DNA from: Sporosarcina sp. FSL K6-1508
Lineage (GTDB): Bacteria; Bacillota; Bacilli; Bacillales_A; Planococcaceae
Assembly (NCBI RefSeq): GCF_038007465.1
Contig: NZ_JBBOXF010000001.1
Span: 2,119,001 to 2,183,000 of the forward strand
Reading direction: 5' to 3'
Length of the DNA stretch: 64,000 nucleotides
Shown here: positions 53,986 through 63,755 of the stretch, piece after piece
Layout of the letters: each line of letters starts with the position of its first letter
Position numbering within the stretch: position 1 is the first letter of the stretch
Notes under the pieces: generated by a model
Told to the model about the DNA's origin: nothing
Seen by the model: the letters and a program-made list of their open reading frames with translations, nothing else
Databases searched by the model: none
Translations under genes and position numbers: made by a program

Positions 53986-56055
53986 GTGGAAAAATCATCG
54001 ACAAATCACAAAAACTTCATAGATGAAAACAGTAAAGATAAACAGTTGGAACAATTCAGAGTGAATAATGAAGGTACAAGAATGACAACAAATCAAGCGC
54101 TGAAAGTTTCGAACGACGAAGAATCATTGAAAGCTGGTGTTCGTGGTCCAACACTAATGGAGGACTTTCATTTTCGTGAAAAAATGACCCATTTTGACAA
54201 TGAAAGGATTCCAGAGCGGGTTGTACACGCCAGAGGATATGCTGCACACGGGTTTTTCGAATTATATGAATCAATGAAGGAATTTACAAAAGCAGGATTT
54301 CTACAGGAGCCCGGAACGAAAACCCCTGTTTTTACGAGATTCTCAAATGTCGTAGGAAGCAAAGGATCTGCGGATACAGTAAGGGACGTGCGAGGATTCG
54401 CCGTTAAGTTCTATACGGAAGAAGGAAACTATGATCTTGTAGGCAACAATATTCCCGTCTTTTTCATCCAAGATGGAATGAAGTTCCCTGATATTATCCA
54501 TGCGATCCAACCCGAACCACATAACGAGATGCCGCAAGCTGCCTCTGCCCACGATACGTTTTGGGATTTCATAGCCAACAATCAAGAATCGGCGCATATG
54601 GTCATGTGGCTGATGTCAGATCGTGCGATTCCCCGGAGTTGGCGAATGATGGAAGGCTTCGGCGTTCACACATTCCGTTTTGTCAATGCAGAAGGAAAAG
54701 CCCATTTTGTGAAGTTTCACTGGAAACCTATCCTTGGTGTACATTCGCTTGTATGGGATGAAGCACAGAAAATTTCAGGAAAAGATCCAGACTTCCACCG
54801 ACGGGATTTATGGGAATCAATTGAACATGGCAATTTTGCAGAGTATGAACTTGGTGTACAGATGATTGATGAAAAAGATGAATTTATGTTCGATTTCGAT
54901 ATACTAGATGCTACGAAACTTTGGCCGGAAGAAATCGTGCCTGTTAAAATATTGGGCAAGATGACACTTAATCGAAATGTTGACAACGTCTTCGCGGAAA
55001 CGGAGCAAGTAGCCTTCCACCCGGGGAATGTCGTACCTGGAATTGATTTCACAAATGACCCACTTCTACAAGGTAGATTATTTTCTTATTTAGATACACA
55101 ACTCATTCGCCTCGGAGGGCCGAATTTCACTGAAATTCCAATCAACCGTGCTGTCTGTCCATTCCATAATAATCAGCGAAATGGCTATAGCCGGCAGAGA
55201 ATTGATGTTGGTCAAGTAAGTTACCATAAAAACTCGCTTGCGGATAATACGCCGTCGACCTCTACTGCGAAAGAGGGCGGATTCGTCCATTACGCAGAAA
55301 AAGTAGAAGGCCGTATCATTCAAGCACGTAGCGATTCCTTCAAAGATTTCTTTTCTCAGGCAAGGCTATTTTGGAACAGTATGTCGCCACCAGAGAAGCA
55401 GCATATTACTGATGCTTTCATCTTCGAACTTGGAAAAGTGAATAGCAAAAGTGTAAGACAGCAAGTCGCTGATATGTTGGTTAATATAGATAAAGAACTG
55501 GCAGTCCGAGTCGCAGACGGTATAGGGGTGGACCGCCCAACGGGTGAACAAGTGAATGTCAATGCATCTTCGCCGGCACTCAGTCAGGAAAATACGATTA
55601 GAGTCCCGTATACATTAAAAGTCGGTGTGCTGATCGGTAACGATTTTAATGGCGCTGAAGTAAAAAAAGTCGTCAAGACGTTAAGGAAATATGGTGTCAC
55701 AGTGGACATTATCGGTGAAAAACTGGGTAAAGTGAGAGGTGCAGATGGTCTGTCTGTAATCGTGAATGGAACCTTCTTAACGATGGATCCCGTATTATTT
55801 GATGCTTTGTACGTCGTCGGAGGTACAGCTGAAAATCAGGCGAAATTTGATTATGATATCGAGTATTTCATAGACGAGGCATTCAAACATTACAAACCGA
55901 TCGGGATTGCGTCGTCGGGCGTACCTTTCTTTGAAGCGTCAAACGCAAAAGCAGGACCCGGTATCGTGTTTGCTAGTGACAATCCCGATTTTGACACTGA
56001 TTTTGTAAAAGCGATAGCGCAACAACGATTTTGGAACAGAGCAATTTATAATTGA
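53986..56055 (+). CDS. katE: Large-subunit catalase with C-terminal glutaminase-like domain
   Basis: 689 residues, clade II (HPII/KatE-like). The catalase core has the distal His in RVVHARGYAAHG (about residue 75), FTRFS and the heme-ligand Tyr region RLFSYLDTQLIRL. The last 150 residues (KVGVLIGNDFNGAEVKKVVKTL in part, LYVVGGTAEN) are the class I glutaminase/DJ-1-like domain of large catalases. It degrades hydrogen peroxide in the cytoplasm or spore. GTG start with AAGGGG upstream. Confidence 0.93.
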   Translation: MEKSSTNHKNFIDENSKDKQLEQFRVNNEGTRMTTNQALKVSNDEESLKAGVRGPTLMEDFHFREKMTHFDNERIPERVVHARGYAAHGFFELYESMKEFTKAGFLQEPGTKTPVFTRFSNVVGSKGSADTVRDVRGFAVKFYTEEGNYDLVGNNIPVFFIQDGMKFPDIIHAIQPEPHNEMPQAASAHDTFWDFIANNQESAHMVMWLMSDRAIPRSWRMMEGFGVHTFRFVNAEGKAHFVKFHWKPILGVHSLVWDEAQKISGKDPDFHRRDLWESIEHGNFAEYELGVQMIDEKDEFMFDFDILDATKLWPEEIVPVKILGKMTLNRNVDNVFAETEQVAFHPGNVVPGIDFTNDPLLQGRLFSYLDTQLIRLGGPNFTEIPINRAVCPFHNNQRNGYSRQRIDVGQVSYHKNSLADNTPSTSTAKEGGFVHYAEKVEGRIIQARSDSFKDFFSQARLFWNSMSPPEKQHITDAFIFELGKVNSKSVRQQVADMLVNIDKELAVRVADGIGVDRPTGEQVNVNASSPALSQENTIRVPYTLKVGVLIGNDFNGAEVKKVVKTLRKYGVTVDIIGEKLGKVRGADGLSVIVNGTFLTMDPVLFDALYVVGGTAENQAKFDYDIEYFIDEAFKHYKPIGIASSGVPFFEASNAKAGPGIVFASDNPDFDTDFVKAIAQQRFWNRAIYN

Positions 56056-56071
56056 ATAGCAGGCATCCAGA

Positions 56072-56103
56072 GCCGTTCCGACATGCAAGACGGAGCGGTT
56101 TTA
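56072..56103 (+). terminator. Terminator of katE
   Basis: CCGTTCCG pairs with CGGAGCGG (one G-T pair), then TTTTA. Confidence 0.75.
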
Positions 56104-56216
56104 CTTTGTTTATTTTATGGTCTATCTTTATCTAAGATACTTGCGTTTTTAGTACTCGTCTAATTAGTCTGAACTCATGTATACTAGTTTACAAAGTAGG
56201 AAAGGGAGGGTCAGTT

Positions 56217-57023
56217 GTGATAAAAGCGATTATTTTTGATTTGGATGATACATTGTTATGGGATAAGAAAAGTGTAGAAACTGCATTCAGGAAAACATGT
56301 GAACACGCGGCTCAAGTACATAATCTTAATCCAGTTGAGCTTGAAGAAGCTGTAAGAATGGAGGCAAGAATGCTTTACGAATCCTATGATACCTATGAAT
56401 TTACACAGAAGATTGGCATTAACCCATTCGAAGGCCTTTGGGGAACATTTGAGGATGAAGGAGATTTCTTCATAAAGATGAAAGAAATTGTTCCCAGCTA
56501 TCGTAAGGAAGCATGGACAAATGGACTTCAGCGAATCGGCATTAATGATGCTGACCTTGGCCGCACGTTAGCAGAATTATTCCCACAGGAACGGAGAAAG
56601 CATCCCTATCTATATGAAGAAACGTTCAAAGTGCTGGACTGTCTGAAAGATAAATATAAACTCGTTCTATTAACGAATGGTTCACCAAGTTTACAATACA
56701 CGAAACTTGAAATTACATCTGAACTTGTCCCTTACTTTGACTCAATTGTTATTTCGGGAGCATTCGGAATAGGGAAGCCAGACGCATCCATATTTCAACA
56801 TGTCCTAACTGAAAGCGGCGTGACTGCAGATGAAGCAATGATGGTAGGCGACAATCTAATGACGGATATCTTAGGGGCATCACGTGTAGGAATGCGTTCT
56901 GTCTGGATTAATCGGGAGAATAAACTGATGAGTGAAGAAGTTGTACCGACTTATGAAATCAATCATTTAGAAAAAATATATACTATCCTTGAAGAGTTGA
57001 ACAAGAAACAGGCTGTTCAATAA
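56217..57023 (+). CDS. HAD-family hydrolase, YsaA-like
   Basis: 268 residues, HAD subfamily IA with a helical cap. Motif I IIFDLDDTLL (about 5-14), motif II VLLTNGSPS, motif III Lys in GIGKPDASIF, motif IV MVGDNLMTDILGA. It resembles Bacillus YsaA; such proteins are small-molecule phosphatases of mostly unknown substrate. GTG start with GGGAGGG upstream. No adjacent partner. Confidence 0.85.
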   Translation: MIKAIIFDLDDTLLWDKKSVETAFRKTCEHAAQVHNLNPVELEEAVRMEARMLYESYDTYEFTQKIGINPFEGLWGTFEDEGDFFIKMKEIVPSYRKEAWTNGLQRIGINDADLGRTLAELFPQERRKHPYLYEETFKVLDCLKDKYKLVLLTNGSPSLQYTKLEITSELVPYFDSIVISGAFGIGKPDASIFQHVLTESGVTADEAMMVGDNLMTDILGASRVGMRSVWINRENKLMSEEVVPTYEINHLEKIYTILEELNKKQAVQ

Positions 57024-57065
57024 GTAATTCGTTTAATTTGAAATATGGGGAATTGAGAGGACAAA

Positions 57066-57338
57066 CTACTTGAGTCAATTTATAAAAGAACAATAAGCCT
57101 TGAAATCTGAACGAGGTTGATTTACGCTTCAGGCGGACGCTCTCCGCGGGCTTGACTTCAGCCTCCTCGTCGCTTCGCTTCTGCGGGGTCTTCAGCTCAA
57201 GCTATTCCCGCTGGAGTCGCCGCCTTCCGCTACAATCAACGAGATTAGCACTTTATTTCTACGAACAATAGAATAAGTAATCCTATAAAATTTCGCGTTT
57301 TTATTGGAAAAGGTATTAATGAAATTGACTCACTTAAG
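57066..57338. repeat. MITE-like dispersed repeat, copy 2
   Basis: About 270 bp with terminal inverted repeats: left TTGAGTCAATTTATAA, right in reverse complement GTGAGTCAATTTCATTA. The GC-rich core (TCCGCGGGC ... GCGGGGTCTTCAGC ... CCCGCTGGAGTCGCC) is of a type seen in many Bacillaceae genomes. The ends match copy 1 at 1354-1621 closely, but the core is different. From 57339 to 57625 the sequence holds a further AT-rich palindrome-like stretch and no gene. Confidence 0.65.
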
Positions 57339-57625
57339 TTGAAATAAAGATATCCCCTATAAATTGAGCGAAGGCGCCTTTAAGGGGTAGCGAATTCAAT
57401 GGAGTTCTTTATTTAAACATGCACAGTTGATTTTTTCTTTTATCACTTCTGCACTATAACTTCCGGGTATCATTTAGTAATCCAATATTTATAGTTTTAT
57501 TATCTCTGAGCGTTACTAGCACAATTTTGATAGCCTAAAACTTTATTTTTGCTCAAGCGCTATCAATCTATACTAAACCTTTTAAAAAATAAGCCTTGTA
57601 AATTTTAATATTAATAATTGCGAAT

Positions 57626-57658
57626 AAAAATGACTTATCAACAGGATAAGTCATTTTT
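57626..57658. terminator. Terminator hairpin at the intron insertion site
   Basis: A perfect 14-bp stem (AAAAATGACTTATC with GATAAGTCATTTTT, loop AACAG) ends 3 bases before the group II intron. It was probably the terminator of the HEAT-repeat gene now at 59531-60271. Confidence 0.85.
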
Positions 57659-57661
57659 CAA

Positions 57662-59549
57662 GTGCGCCCAGCATGGGCGTAGTCTATAGGGTGCAAGTCC
57701 CGAACTGTGAAGGCAGAAGTAACAGTTAGCTTAACGCAAGGGTGTCCATGGCGACGTGGAATCTGAAGGAAGCGAGCGGCAAACCTCCGGTCTGAGGAAC
57801 ACGAACTTCATATAAGGCTGTGTATGATTGGGTGAGTTTGCTTAACAAAACAAAGCCCTTTCTGCCGAAGGTCATATGCAGTAAATGAAGCAGATAGGTG
57901 GAGGGAAAGACTACGTTCTTACCTGGGGAGGTCTGATTGAAACGCCGAGTACACTTGGTAACCTACTCAGTGATGGGTAGCTGAACAATCAGAAGTCAGC
58001 AGAAGCCATAGTACCATTCGAACTCGAGCAGAATGGGAAGGGCTGAACAATTAAGAGAGAACAACATCTTGGCATTCAGTAACCTGCGAAGAACACAGAT
58101 AACCGATAAGGCATGCTTGAAGGAGGAAGTGGTGAATCCCATGGGGGACTTCGAGATGGTGGAGCAGAGCTGGCATAAGAAGAAGCGTTGTTCACGGAAA
58201 GAGGCGTAACCAATGTTGATGGAACGAATACTGTCGCGTGAAAATCTGCTTTCTGCCCTGAAACGGGTAGAACGCAATAAAGGGAGCCATGGTGTAGATG
58301 AAATGCCCGTACAAAACCTACGAAAGCACATCTTGGAACACTGGGAATCCATGAAAATGGAACTTCTTGAGGGTACTTATAAGCCGCAACCTGTCCGCAG
58401 GGTCGAAATCCCGAAACCTGACGGTGGCGTGCGGTTATTAGGTATCCCTACCGTGACGGATCGTCTCATTCAGCAAGCCATTGCCCAAGTATTAACTACT
58501 TTGTATGATCCAACGTTTTCAGAACATAGCTATGGATTTCGACCAAAGCGAAGCGCCCACGGCGCAATAAGGAAAGCGAAAGGATATATGCAGGAAGGTA
58601 ATCGGTGGGTAATCGATATAGACTTGGAGAAATTCTTTGACAAAGTGAACCATGACAGGTTAATGGGAACACTTTCGAAACGAATCGAAGACAAACGTCT
58701 GCTTAAGCTAATCCGTAACTATTTGAAATCAGGAATTATGATAAATGGTATCGTGACAACCAATGAGGAAGGTACGCCGCAAGGTGGCCCACTCAGTCCA
58801 TTACTTTCCAATATTGTCCTTGATGATCTAGACAAAGAATTGGAGGAAAGAGGACATAAATTTGTCCGATACGCTGACGACTGCAACATCTATGTGAAAA
58901 CAAAGAAAGCAGGAAATCGAGTCATGGGTTCTGTCACTTCGTTTATTGAAGGAAGGCTTAAGTTGAAAGTTAACCTGAATAAATCTGCGGTAGACCGCCC
59001 TTGGAAGAGGAAGTTTCTTGGATTCAGCTTTACTTTACATAAAGAACCAAAGGTTCGGATTGCCAAAGAAAGTATGAAACGGATGAAGAATAAAATCCGA
59101 GAGATAACCTCTAGGAAGAAACCCTATCCGATGGATTATCGAATCAAGAAACTAAATCAATACCTTATGGGGTGGTGCGGTTATTTTGCATTGGCGGATA
59201 CGCCAAGCGTTTTCAGAGCTTTCGATTCATGGATTAGAAGAAGACTTCGAATGTGTATGTGGAAAAACTGGAAGAAACCAAGTACGAAGGTGAGGAAGCT
59301 CATTGGATTAGGTGCGCCGAAAGATAAGGCATACGAATGGGGTAACTCGCGTAAAAGTTACTGGAGAATTTCTAAAAGTCCTGTATTACATAGAACCCTC
59401 GGAAACTCCTATTGGAGTTCCCAAGGGCTCAAAAGTCTACTATCACGTTACGAAATTTTGCGTCATCAATCTTAATTGAACCGCCGTATACCGAACGGTA
59501 TGTACGGTGGTGTGAGAGGTCGGGAGTTAATCACTCCCTCCTACTCGAT
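57662..59549 (+). mobile_element. Group IIC intron
   Basis: About 1.89 kb, beginning GTGCGCCC and ending CTACTCGAT. A 550-base structured 5' part (domain I onward) leads to the reverse transcriptase gene. Domain V is at about 59480-59511 (ACCGCC-GT-ATACC-GAAC-GGTAT-GTAC-GGTGGT), followed by a domain VI stem (GGGAG with CTCCC). Its place directly after a terminator hairpin is the known target choice of class C introns. Joining 57661 to 59550 restores a natural stop for the neighbour gene, which supports both boundaries to within a base or two. Confidence 0.85.
58213..59475 (+). CDS. ltrA: Group II intron reverse transcriptase/maturase
   Basis: 420 residues, complete. RT blocks: IPKPDGGVRLLGIPTVTDRLIQQAI in part (RT2), YGFRPKRSAHGA, VIDIDLEKFFDKVNHD in part (RT3), GTPQGGPLSPLLSNI (RT4) and the catalytic YADD in VRYADDCNIY (RT5). 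A maturase X domain follows (LNQYLMGWCGYF). The endonuclease domain is missing, as in class C introns. The protein would splice and mobilise its host intron. The frame is intact. Confidence 0.93.
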   Translation: MLMERILSRENLLSALKRVERNKGSHGVDEMPVQNLRKHILEHWESMKMELLEGTYKPQPVRRVEIPKPDGGVRLLGIPTVTDRLIQQAIAQVLTTLYDPTFSEHSYGFRPKRSAHGAIRKAKGYMQEGNRWVIDIDLEKFFDKVNHDRLMGTLSKRIEDKRLLKLIRNYLKSGIMINGIVTTNEEGTPQGGPLSPLLSNIVLDDLDKELEERGHKFVRYADDCNIYVKTKKAGNRVMGSVTSFIEGRLKLKVNLNKSAVDRPWKRKFLGFSFTLHKEPKVRIAKESMKRMKNKIREITSRKKPYPMDYRIKKLNQYLMGWCGYFALADTPSVFRAFDSWIRRRLRMCMWKNWKKPSTKVRKLIGLGAPKDKAYEWGNSRKSYWRISKSPVLHRTLGNSYWSSQGLKSLLSRYEILRHQS

Positions 59550-60271
59550 TTTTCAGTTCGGTTAATTATTATTTCCAATGATCTTTTGGCTTCATTTCTA
59601 ACAATCGGTTGATTATCATTTCTTTCGATGTCCATAAGCGTTTGAATAACATTAATGGTGTTAAAACTTTCAAAAGCCCTAACCAATTTCCATCGAGTAA
59701 TATCATCTTTGTAATTAGTCTTTAAACAAAGTAGAAGTACATCAATAATTTGATTGTCAGAATGTATTTTGTTGTAAAAACACATAAAGCCTATTGCATC
59801 AATGACTTCTCTAATTGCAAGAGTATTATCTGTCTTTAGTACATCCAATAAAACTGGTAGAATTTCTTTTTTCATATGAGCTAAAGTTCTAGCGATAATG
59901 TCCCTTGGCAAAGGATAACTTTTCTTATTGAAACCATTAGTAGGTAATACTTTTTGTTGATTATTGCCTATCTGGCCTAAATATTCGACCATAATCTTAG
60001 CGGATTGAACATTCCCTTTTGAAAGTGCATCACATAATTCGATTTTTGTATAAAGTTTGTTTTCTTGTGTAAGAGTTTGTAGAAACAAATGAATCAGTTC
60101 ATGATTTAAATCATTTTTCTCTGATAATAACCTTATAGCGATAGTTCTTTTATAAGCTTCTTTTGATTTTATTATTTCTAATAATTCAATCTCTGAGTGA
60201 TTGTTATAGTGCTGTAAATTTTCAAATGTAATCTTTCCGCGACTTTTTAACTGAGAATCTGAACTTTTCAT
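59531..60271 (-). CDS. HEAT-repeat-like protein with intron-altered C-terminus
   Basis: 246 residues, nearly all helix, with repeated units of about 35-40 residues (SAKIMVEYLGQIG, HMKKEILPVLLDVLKTDNTLAIREVIDAIGFM in part, NVIQTLMDIERNDNQPIVRNEAKRSLE in part). This fits an armadillo/HEAT scaffold. I do not recognise a specific function. The last residues (KSSRRE, stop at 59531) lie inside the 3' end of the group II intron; without the intron the frame would end ...NRTEN at the insertion point. Most of the protein is untouched. Confidence 0.65.
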   Translation of the reverse strand: MKSSDSQLKSRGKITFENLQHYNNHSEIELLEIIKSKEAYKRTIAIRLLSEKNDLNHELIHLFLQTLTQENKLYTKIELCDALSKGNVQSAKIMVEYLGQIGNNQQKVLPTNGFNKKSYPLPRDIIARTLAHMKKEILPVLLDVLKTDNTLAIREVIDAIGFMCFYNKIHSDNQIIDVLLLCLKTNYKDDITRWKLVRAFESFNTINVIQTLMDIERNDNQPIVRNEAKRSLEIIINRTEKSSRRE

Positions 60272-60308
60272 TTATACCTCCATATATCAATAGGTAAACA
60301 CTGATAAT

Positions 60309-60497
60309 CTAAGGCTGTTGTATGTGATACAGCCCTTTGACACGCTCTACACCATTCGATTTAATTCGATAATGTCCCAATCCTTTGTTTTGAGCATAGG
60401 TAGAAAAAGCCCTCCGAGCATCGGTACAAAGTGTGTTGTCCGATGCTAATTTAGAACCAATAGCCTTATCGAACTGGTTTTTCACAATTCTACTTTT
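60309..60497 (-). pseudogene. IS1595-type (ISXO2-like) transposase remnant
   Basis: On the minus strand the frame reads KVEIVKNQFDKAIG, SDNTLCTDARRAFSTYA, GHYRIKSNG and VKGLYHIQQP, then stop. TLCTD..RAF and the KGLYHIQ strand belong to the ISXO2-like DDE domain. Upstream and downstream parts of the transposase are missing, so this is an internal fragment. Confidence 0.7.
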
Positions 60498-60614
60498 ATT
60501 AATTCTTTTATCGTCATTTTAAATAATTGGAACTAGTGTTCTTTTTTTATATTATAGAACAGTAATTTTGTTTAATCAAATATCAACATAGTTCTTTAAC
60601 AAAGCCGAAAAGTA

Positions 60615-60660
60615 AAATGGATAGGGTCATCAGATGGTATCTGATGACCCTATCCATTTG
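60615..60660 (-). terminator. Terminator of serA
   Basis: AAATGGATAGGGTCATCAGA pairs perfectly with its complement around a 5-base loop, followed on the minus strand by TTTTACTTTTC. Confidence 0.85.
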
Positions 60661-60698
60661 TTTAATGACTAAAATATTAAACGCAATTAGATCTGTGC

Positions 60699-62285
60699 TT
60701 ACAAGTCAATCGCAATAACATCAAAGATATCTTCAAGCTCTTTCATGCGTTCAACGTTAACCTTCTCAACATGATTATCAACTGACAGCATCATGATTGC
60801 ATTGCCGCCGACAGTTGACCGACCCACTTGCATCGTTGCGATGTTGATGTTTTCGATTGCCAGTAATGTTCCAACTCGCCCAATTGCACCCGGTTGGTCT
60901 TTATGTTTAATGAATAGTAAGTGGCCGTCAGGCGTGACATCGACAAGATTATCGTCGACCTTTACAATACGAGCACCTAGACCGTTGAGCAATGTTCCTG
61001 CAACGCGTCTAAACCCATTTGTAGTGGACACTTCCACCGTTACTAAATTTGAAAAGCCTTTAGATGTAGAGGTTTTATGCTCATTGATCTTTATACCGAT
61101 ACGGTCTGCCAAAAACTTCGCATTGACATCATTCACATGTGTGCCGAGGTTACGTTTCAATAGCCCTTTCAAGGTGTTGCGAGTCAATGGACGGACATCC
61201 GATTCTGCAAGTTGCCCTGAATAGTAAATGTTTACTTCTTCGATAACACCTTCTGCCAAATGGGACAGGAACACGCCCAACTTTTCCACTAGGTCAAAGA
61301 AAGGTTCCACTTTCGCTAATGCTTCTTTTGAAACAGAAGGGAGATTAACTGGATTTTGCACAGCGCCGCCGTTTAAGAAGGTGACAACATCGCGGCTAAC
61401 ATCGATTGCAACGCTTTCTTGCGCTTCAATCGTACTTGCACCCAAGTGTGGAGTCGCGATGACTTCGGGAAGAGTCAACAGTTTATGCCCGACAAATGGT
61501 TCTGTTTCAAACACGTCTAGTGCAGCTCCTGCAACTTTCTTGGATACAATTGCCTCATACAATGCATCTTCATCGATAATACCGCCGCGCGCACAGTTGA
61601 TAATTTGAACGCCGTCCTTCATCAAGTCGAACGCCTCTTTATTGATCATATGCTTTGTTTCTTTTAGAAGTGGGGTATGGACGGTAATAAAATCTGCCGC
61701 TTTCAATACATCATCAACAGAACCGGCGGTAATACCCATTTTCTTCGCTTTCTCTTCAGTTAGGAAAGGGTCATACGCAATTACATTCATTCGCTGTCCT
61801 TTTGCTCTTGCAGCAACTTCTGCCCCGATTCGCCCTAGTCCTACCACACCAAGGGTTTTGTTTTTCAACTCAACGCCAATGAATGATTTACGGTCCCATT
61901 GTTGGTTTTTCAAAGAATTGAATGCCTGTGGAATTTTCCGTGCAAGAGCCATAAGCATAGCGATTGTATGTTCAGCAGCGGAGTTCGTATTGCCGTCCGG
62001 AGCATTGACGACGATAATACCATGTTCAGTCGCTGCATCCAAATCGATATTATCAACACCTACACCCGCGCGTCCAATAATCTTCAACTTCGTTGCTTTT
62101 TCAATGATTTCACGCGTCACTTGTGTTTGACTGCGAACGAGCAGGGCGTCATAGTCTTTGATCCTTTCAGCTAATTGTTCTGGTGAAGAATCTGTTTCAA
62201 CAACGATGTTCAAACCTTCAGCTTGTCTTAACGGGAAAATACCATCCTCACTTAACGGATCGCTGATTAATATATTAAAAGTCAT
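60699..62285 (-). CDS. serA: D-3-phosphoglycerate dehydrogenase
   Basis: 528 residues, the long form: a catalytic/NAD domain (GLGRIGAEVAARA about 147-159; INCARGGIIDEDAL; the catalytic His in TPHLGAST), an intervening ASB domain and a C-terminal ACT domain (QPGAIGRVGTLLAIENINIATMQ in part) for serine feedback. It starts serine synthesis from 3-phosphoglycerate. AAGGAG lies before the ATG, overlapping the end of the aminotransferase gene, so the two are coupled under the T-box leader. Confidence 0.95.
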   Translation of the reverse strand: MTFNILISDPLSEDGIFPLRQAEGLNIVVETDSSPEQLAERIKDYDALLVRSQTQVTREIIEKATKLKIIGRAGVGVDNIDLDAATEHGIIVVNAPDGNTNSAAEHTIAMLMALARKIPQAFNSLKNQQWDRKSFIGVELKNKTLGVVGLGRIGAEVAARAKGQRMNVIAYDPFLTEEKAKKMGITAGSVDDVLKAADFITVHTPLLKETKHMINKEAFDLMKDGVQIINCARGGIIDEDALYEAIVSKKVAGAALDVFETEPFVGHKLLTLPEVIATPHLGASTIEAQESVAIDVSRDVVTFLNGGAVQNPVNLPSVSKEALAKVEPFFDLVEKLGVFLSHLAEGVIEEVNIYYSGQLAESDVRPLTRNTLKGLLKRNLGTHVNDVNAKFLADRIGIKINEHKTSTSKGFSNLVTVEVSTTNGFRRVAGTLLNGLGARIVKVDDNLVDVTPDGHLLFIKHKDQPGAIGRVGTLLAIENINIATMQVGRSTVGGNAIMMLSVDNHVEKVNVERMKELEDIFDVIAIDL

Positions 62286-63446
62286 TTAGACCAACACTCC
62301 TTCGTTTAAGTAGACTTGCTGTGCAGCAGCAGTACCTTTACCTAATTCAATCTCTTTGCCGATTTTGAGCAAGCCGATTTCCATCGCACTAATTGTTTGA
62401 AGAACATCCGCCGGTGAACAGTACCCCATATGACCAATGCGGAATATCTTACCGCTCAAATGCTGTTGCCCGCCTGCTACAATTAAACCGAATTCTTGCT
62501 TAATCACTTTCCTGAAAGCTTCCGCATCGAAGTCTTCCGGTTTTACGGCAGTGACGGTAGGGGAGGCATCTTTGTCACTTGTTAATAAAGGGATTCCTAA
62601 AGCCCGAAAAGCAGCGCGCGTCATGTTCATCATTAATGTATGACGTGCATTCACTTGCTCGATGCCTTCGTTCTCGATAAGCTGAAGTACCTGTTCCAAG
62701 CCAAATAACAGAGATAACGCAGGCGTAAAAGGAGTTGTATCTTTTAACAAATTGTCGCGGTATCTAACTAAATCTAGATAGTAGCGTGGCTGTGGATTGT
62801 TCTCGATAATTGTCCATGCGCGTTCACTTGCTGCAATAAATGCGAGTCCCGCAGGTAGCATGAATGCTTTTTGAGAACCTGTTACTAAGACGTCGATTCC
62901 CCAATCATCCATTTTAGTCTCAACACCGCCGATACAGGAAACGCCATCTACGATGAGTAAGGCTTCTGACACTTCACGGACCGCGTGTGCCAGCTCCTTA
63001 ACAGGATTCAATACGCCCGTTGATGTCTCGCAATATGTAGAAAATACAGCTTTGATTTCAGGATGATTTTGTAAAAAGCGTTTAATCTGCAATGGATCCA
63101 GTGCTTGTCCCCATTCGACATCTATGCTATGAACCTTGATATTGTAAGCTTCACAAATCGTTGTAAAACGCTCGCCGAAGGCACCTGTTACAACGACCAA
63201 AACTTCATCGCCAGGATTCACAATATTGACTACGGCAGCTTCCAAACCAGCTGTTCCGCTGCCTGTTAAAATAACAACATCTTGTGTCGTACCGAAACTT
63301 CGTTGCAGACCCGGCGCGATATTTCTAAGCATATTCGATGTCTCTTGTCCGCGGTGGCCGATCATTGGTTGACTCATGGCCCGTTGTACACTTGGCGGTA
63401 TCGGGCTTGGACCTGGAATACGGAGTAGCATTTGATCTTGTAACAT
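62286..63446 (-). CDS. Class V aminotransferase, probably the phosphoserine/serine branch enzyme
   Basis: About 386 residues. Related to serine-pyruvate/alanine-glyoxylate aminotransferases (PucG-like): IPGPSPIPPSVQRAM at the start, ILTGSGTAGLEAAVVN, VDGVSCIGG with the PLP Asp, and the PLP lysine in TGSQKAFMLPAGL (about residue 193). With serA next to it and a serine-type T-box before it, it most likely replaces SerC in serine synthesis. The frame is open to 63533, but GAGAGGAG precedes the ATG at 63446 (63452 is also possible). Confidence 0.85.
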   Translation of the reverse strand: MLQDQMLLRIPGPSPIPPSVQRAMSQPMIGHRGQETSNMLRNIAPGLQRSFGTTQDVVILTGSGTAGLEAAVVNIVNPGDEVLVVVTGAFGERFTTICEAYNIKVHSIDVEWGQALDPLQIKRFLQNHPEIKAVFSTYCETSTGVLNPVKELAHAVREVSEALLIVDGVSCIGGVETKMDDWGIDVLVTGSQKAFMLPAGLAFIAASERAWTIIENNPQPRYYLDLVRYRDNLLKDTTPFTPALSLLFGLEQVLQLIENEGIEQVNARHTLMMNMTRAAFRALGIPLLTSDKDASPTVTAVKPEDFDAEAFRKVIKQEFGLIVAGGQQHLSGKIFRIGHMGYCSPADVLQTISAMEIGLLKIGKEIELGKGTAAAQQVYLNEGVLV

Positions 63447-63472
63447 CTTCATTCTCCTCTCGATTTTAAAAA

Positions 63473-63749
63473 ATAAAAAAAGCCTTCCGCCCCTTACAAA
63501 TAAATGTAAGGGGCGAAAAGCTGAAATACTCACGCGGTACCACCCTTTTTACTGTCAAAAAAGATAGACAGTCTTGGTTAGCATGCTTAACGGGCATGTG
63601 TCGGATAAACCTACTAAAAGTTTCAGTTTATCTATTCCAGAGTGCTACTTTACTGCGAAATCACTGATTTGCACCACCCATCAGCTCTCTTGAGATTTCG
63701 ATAAATAAAGTGTGTCTCCATCAAAATAGTTAGATTCGTTATGGAATTA
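63473..63749 (-). promoter_or_regulatory. T-box riboswitch leader, probable serine specificity
   Basis: On the minus strand the leader has the stem I motif GAGAGCTGATGGGTGGTGCAA, the T-box core AAGGGTGGTACCGCG (63532-63546) and an intrinsic terminator (CGCCCCTTACA with TGTAAGGGGCG, then T7; 63473-63515). The specifier region reads AAAGTAGCACTCTGG, in which AGC, a serine codon, is the best candidate. Uncharged tRNA-Ser would favour the antiterminator and turn on the aminotransferase and serA. Box identity certain; codon choice inferred. Confidence 0.88.
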
Positions 63750-63755
63750 GAACTA

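Noticed and set aside
57339..57650. CRISPR array or tRNA cluster in the AT-rich stretch before the intron
   Set aside because: There are no regularly spaced repeats and no cloverleaf; none was seen elsewhere in the window either.
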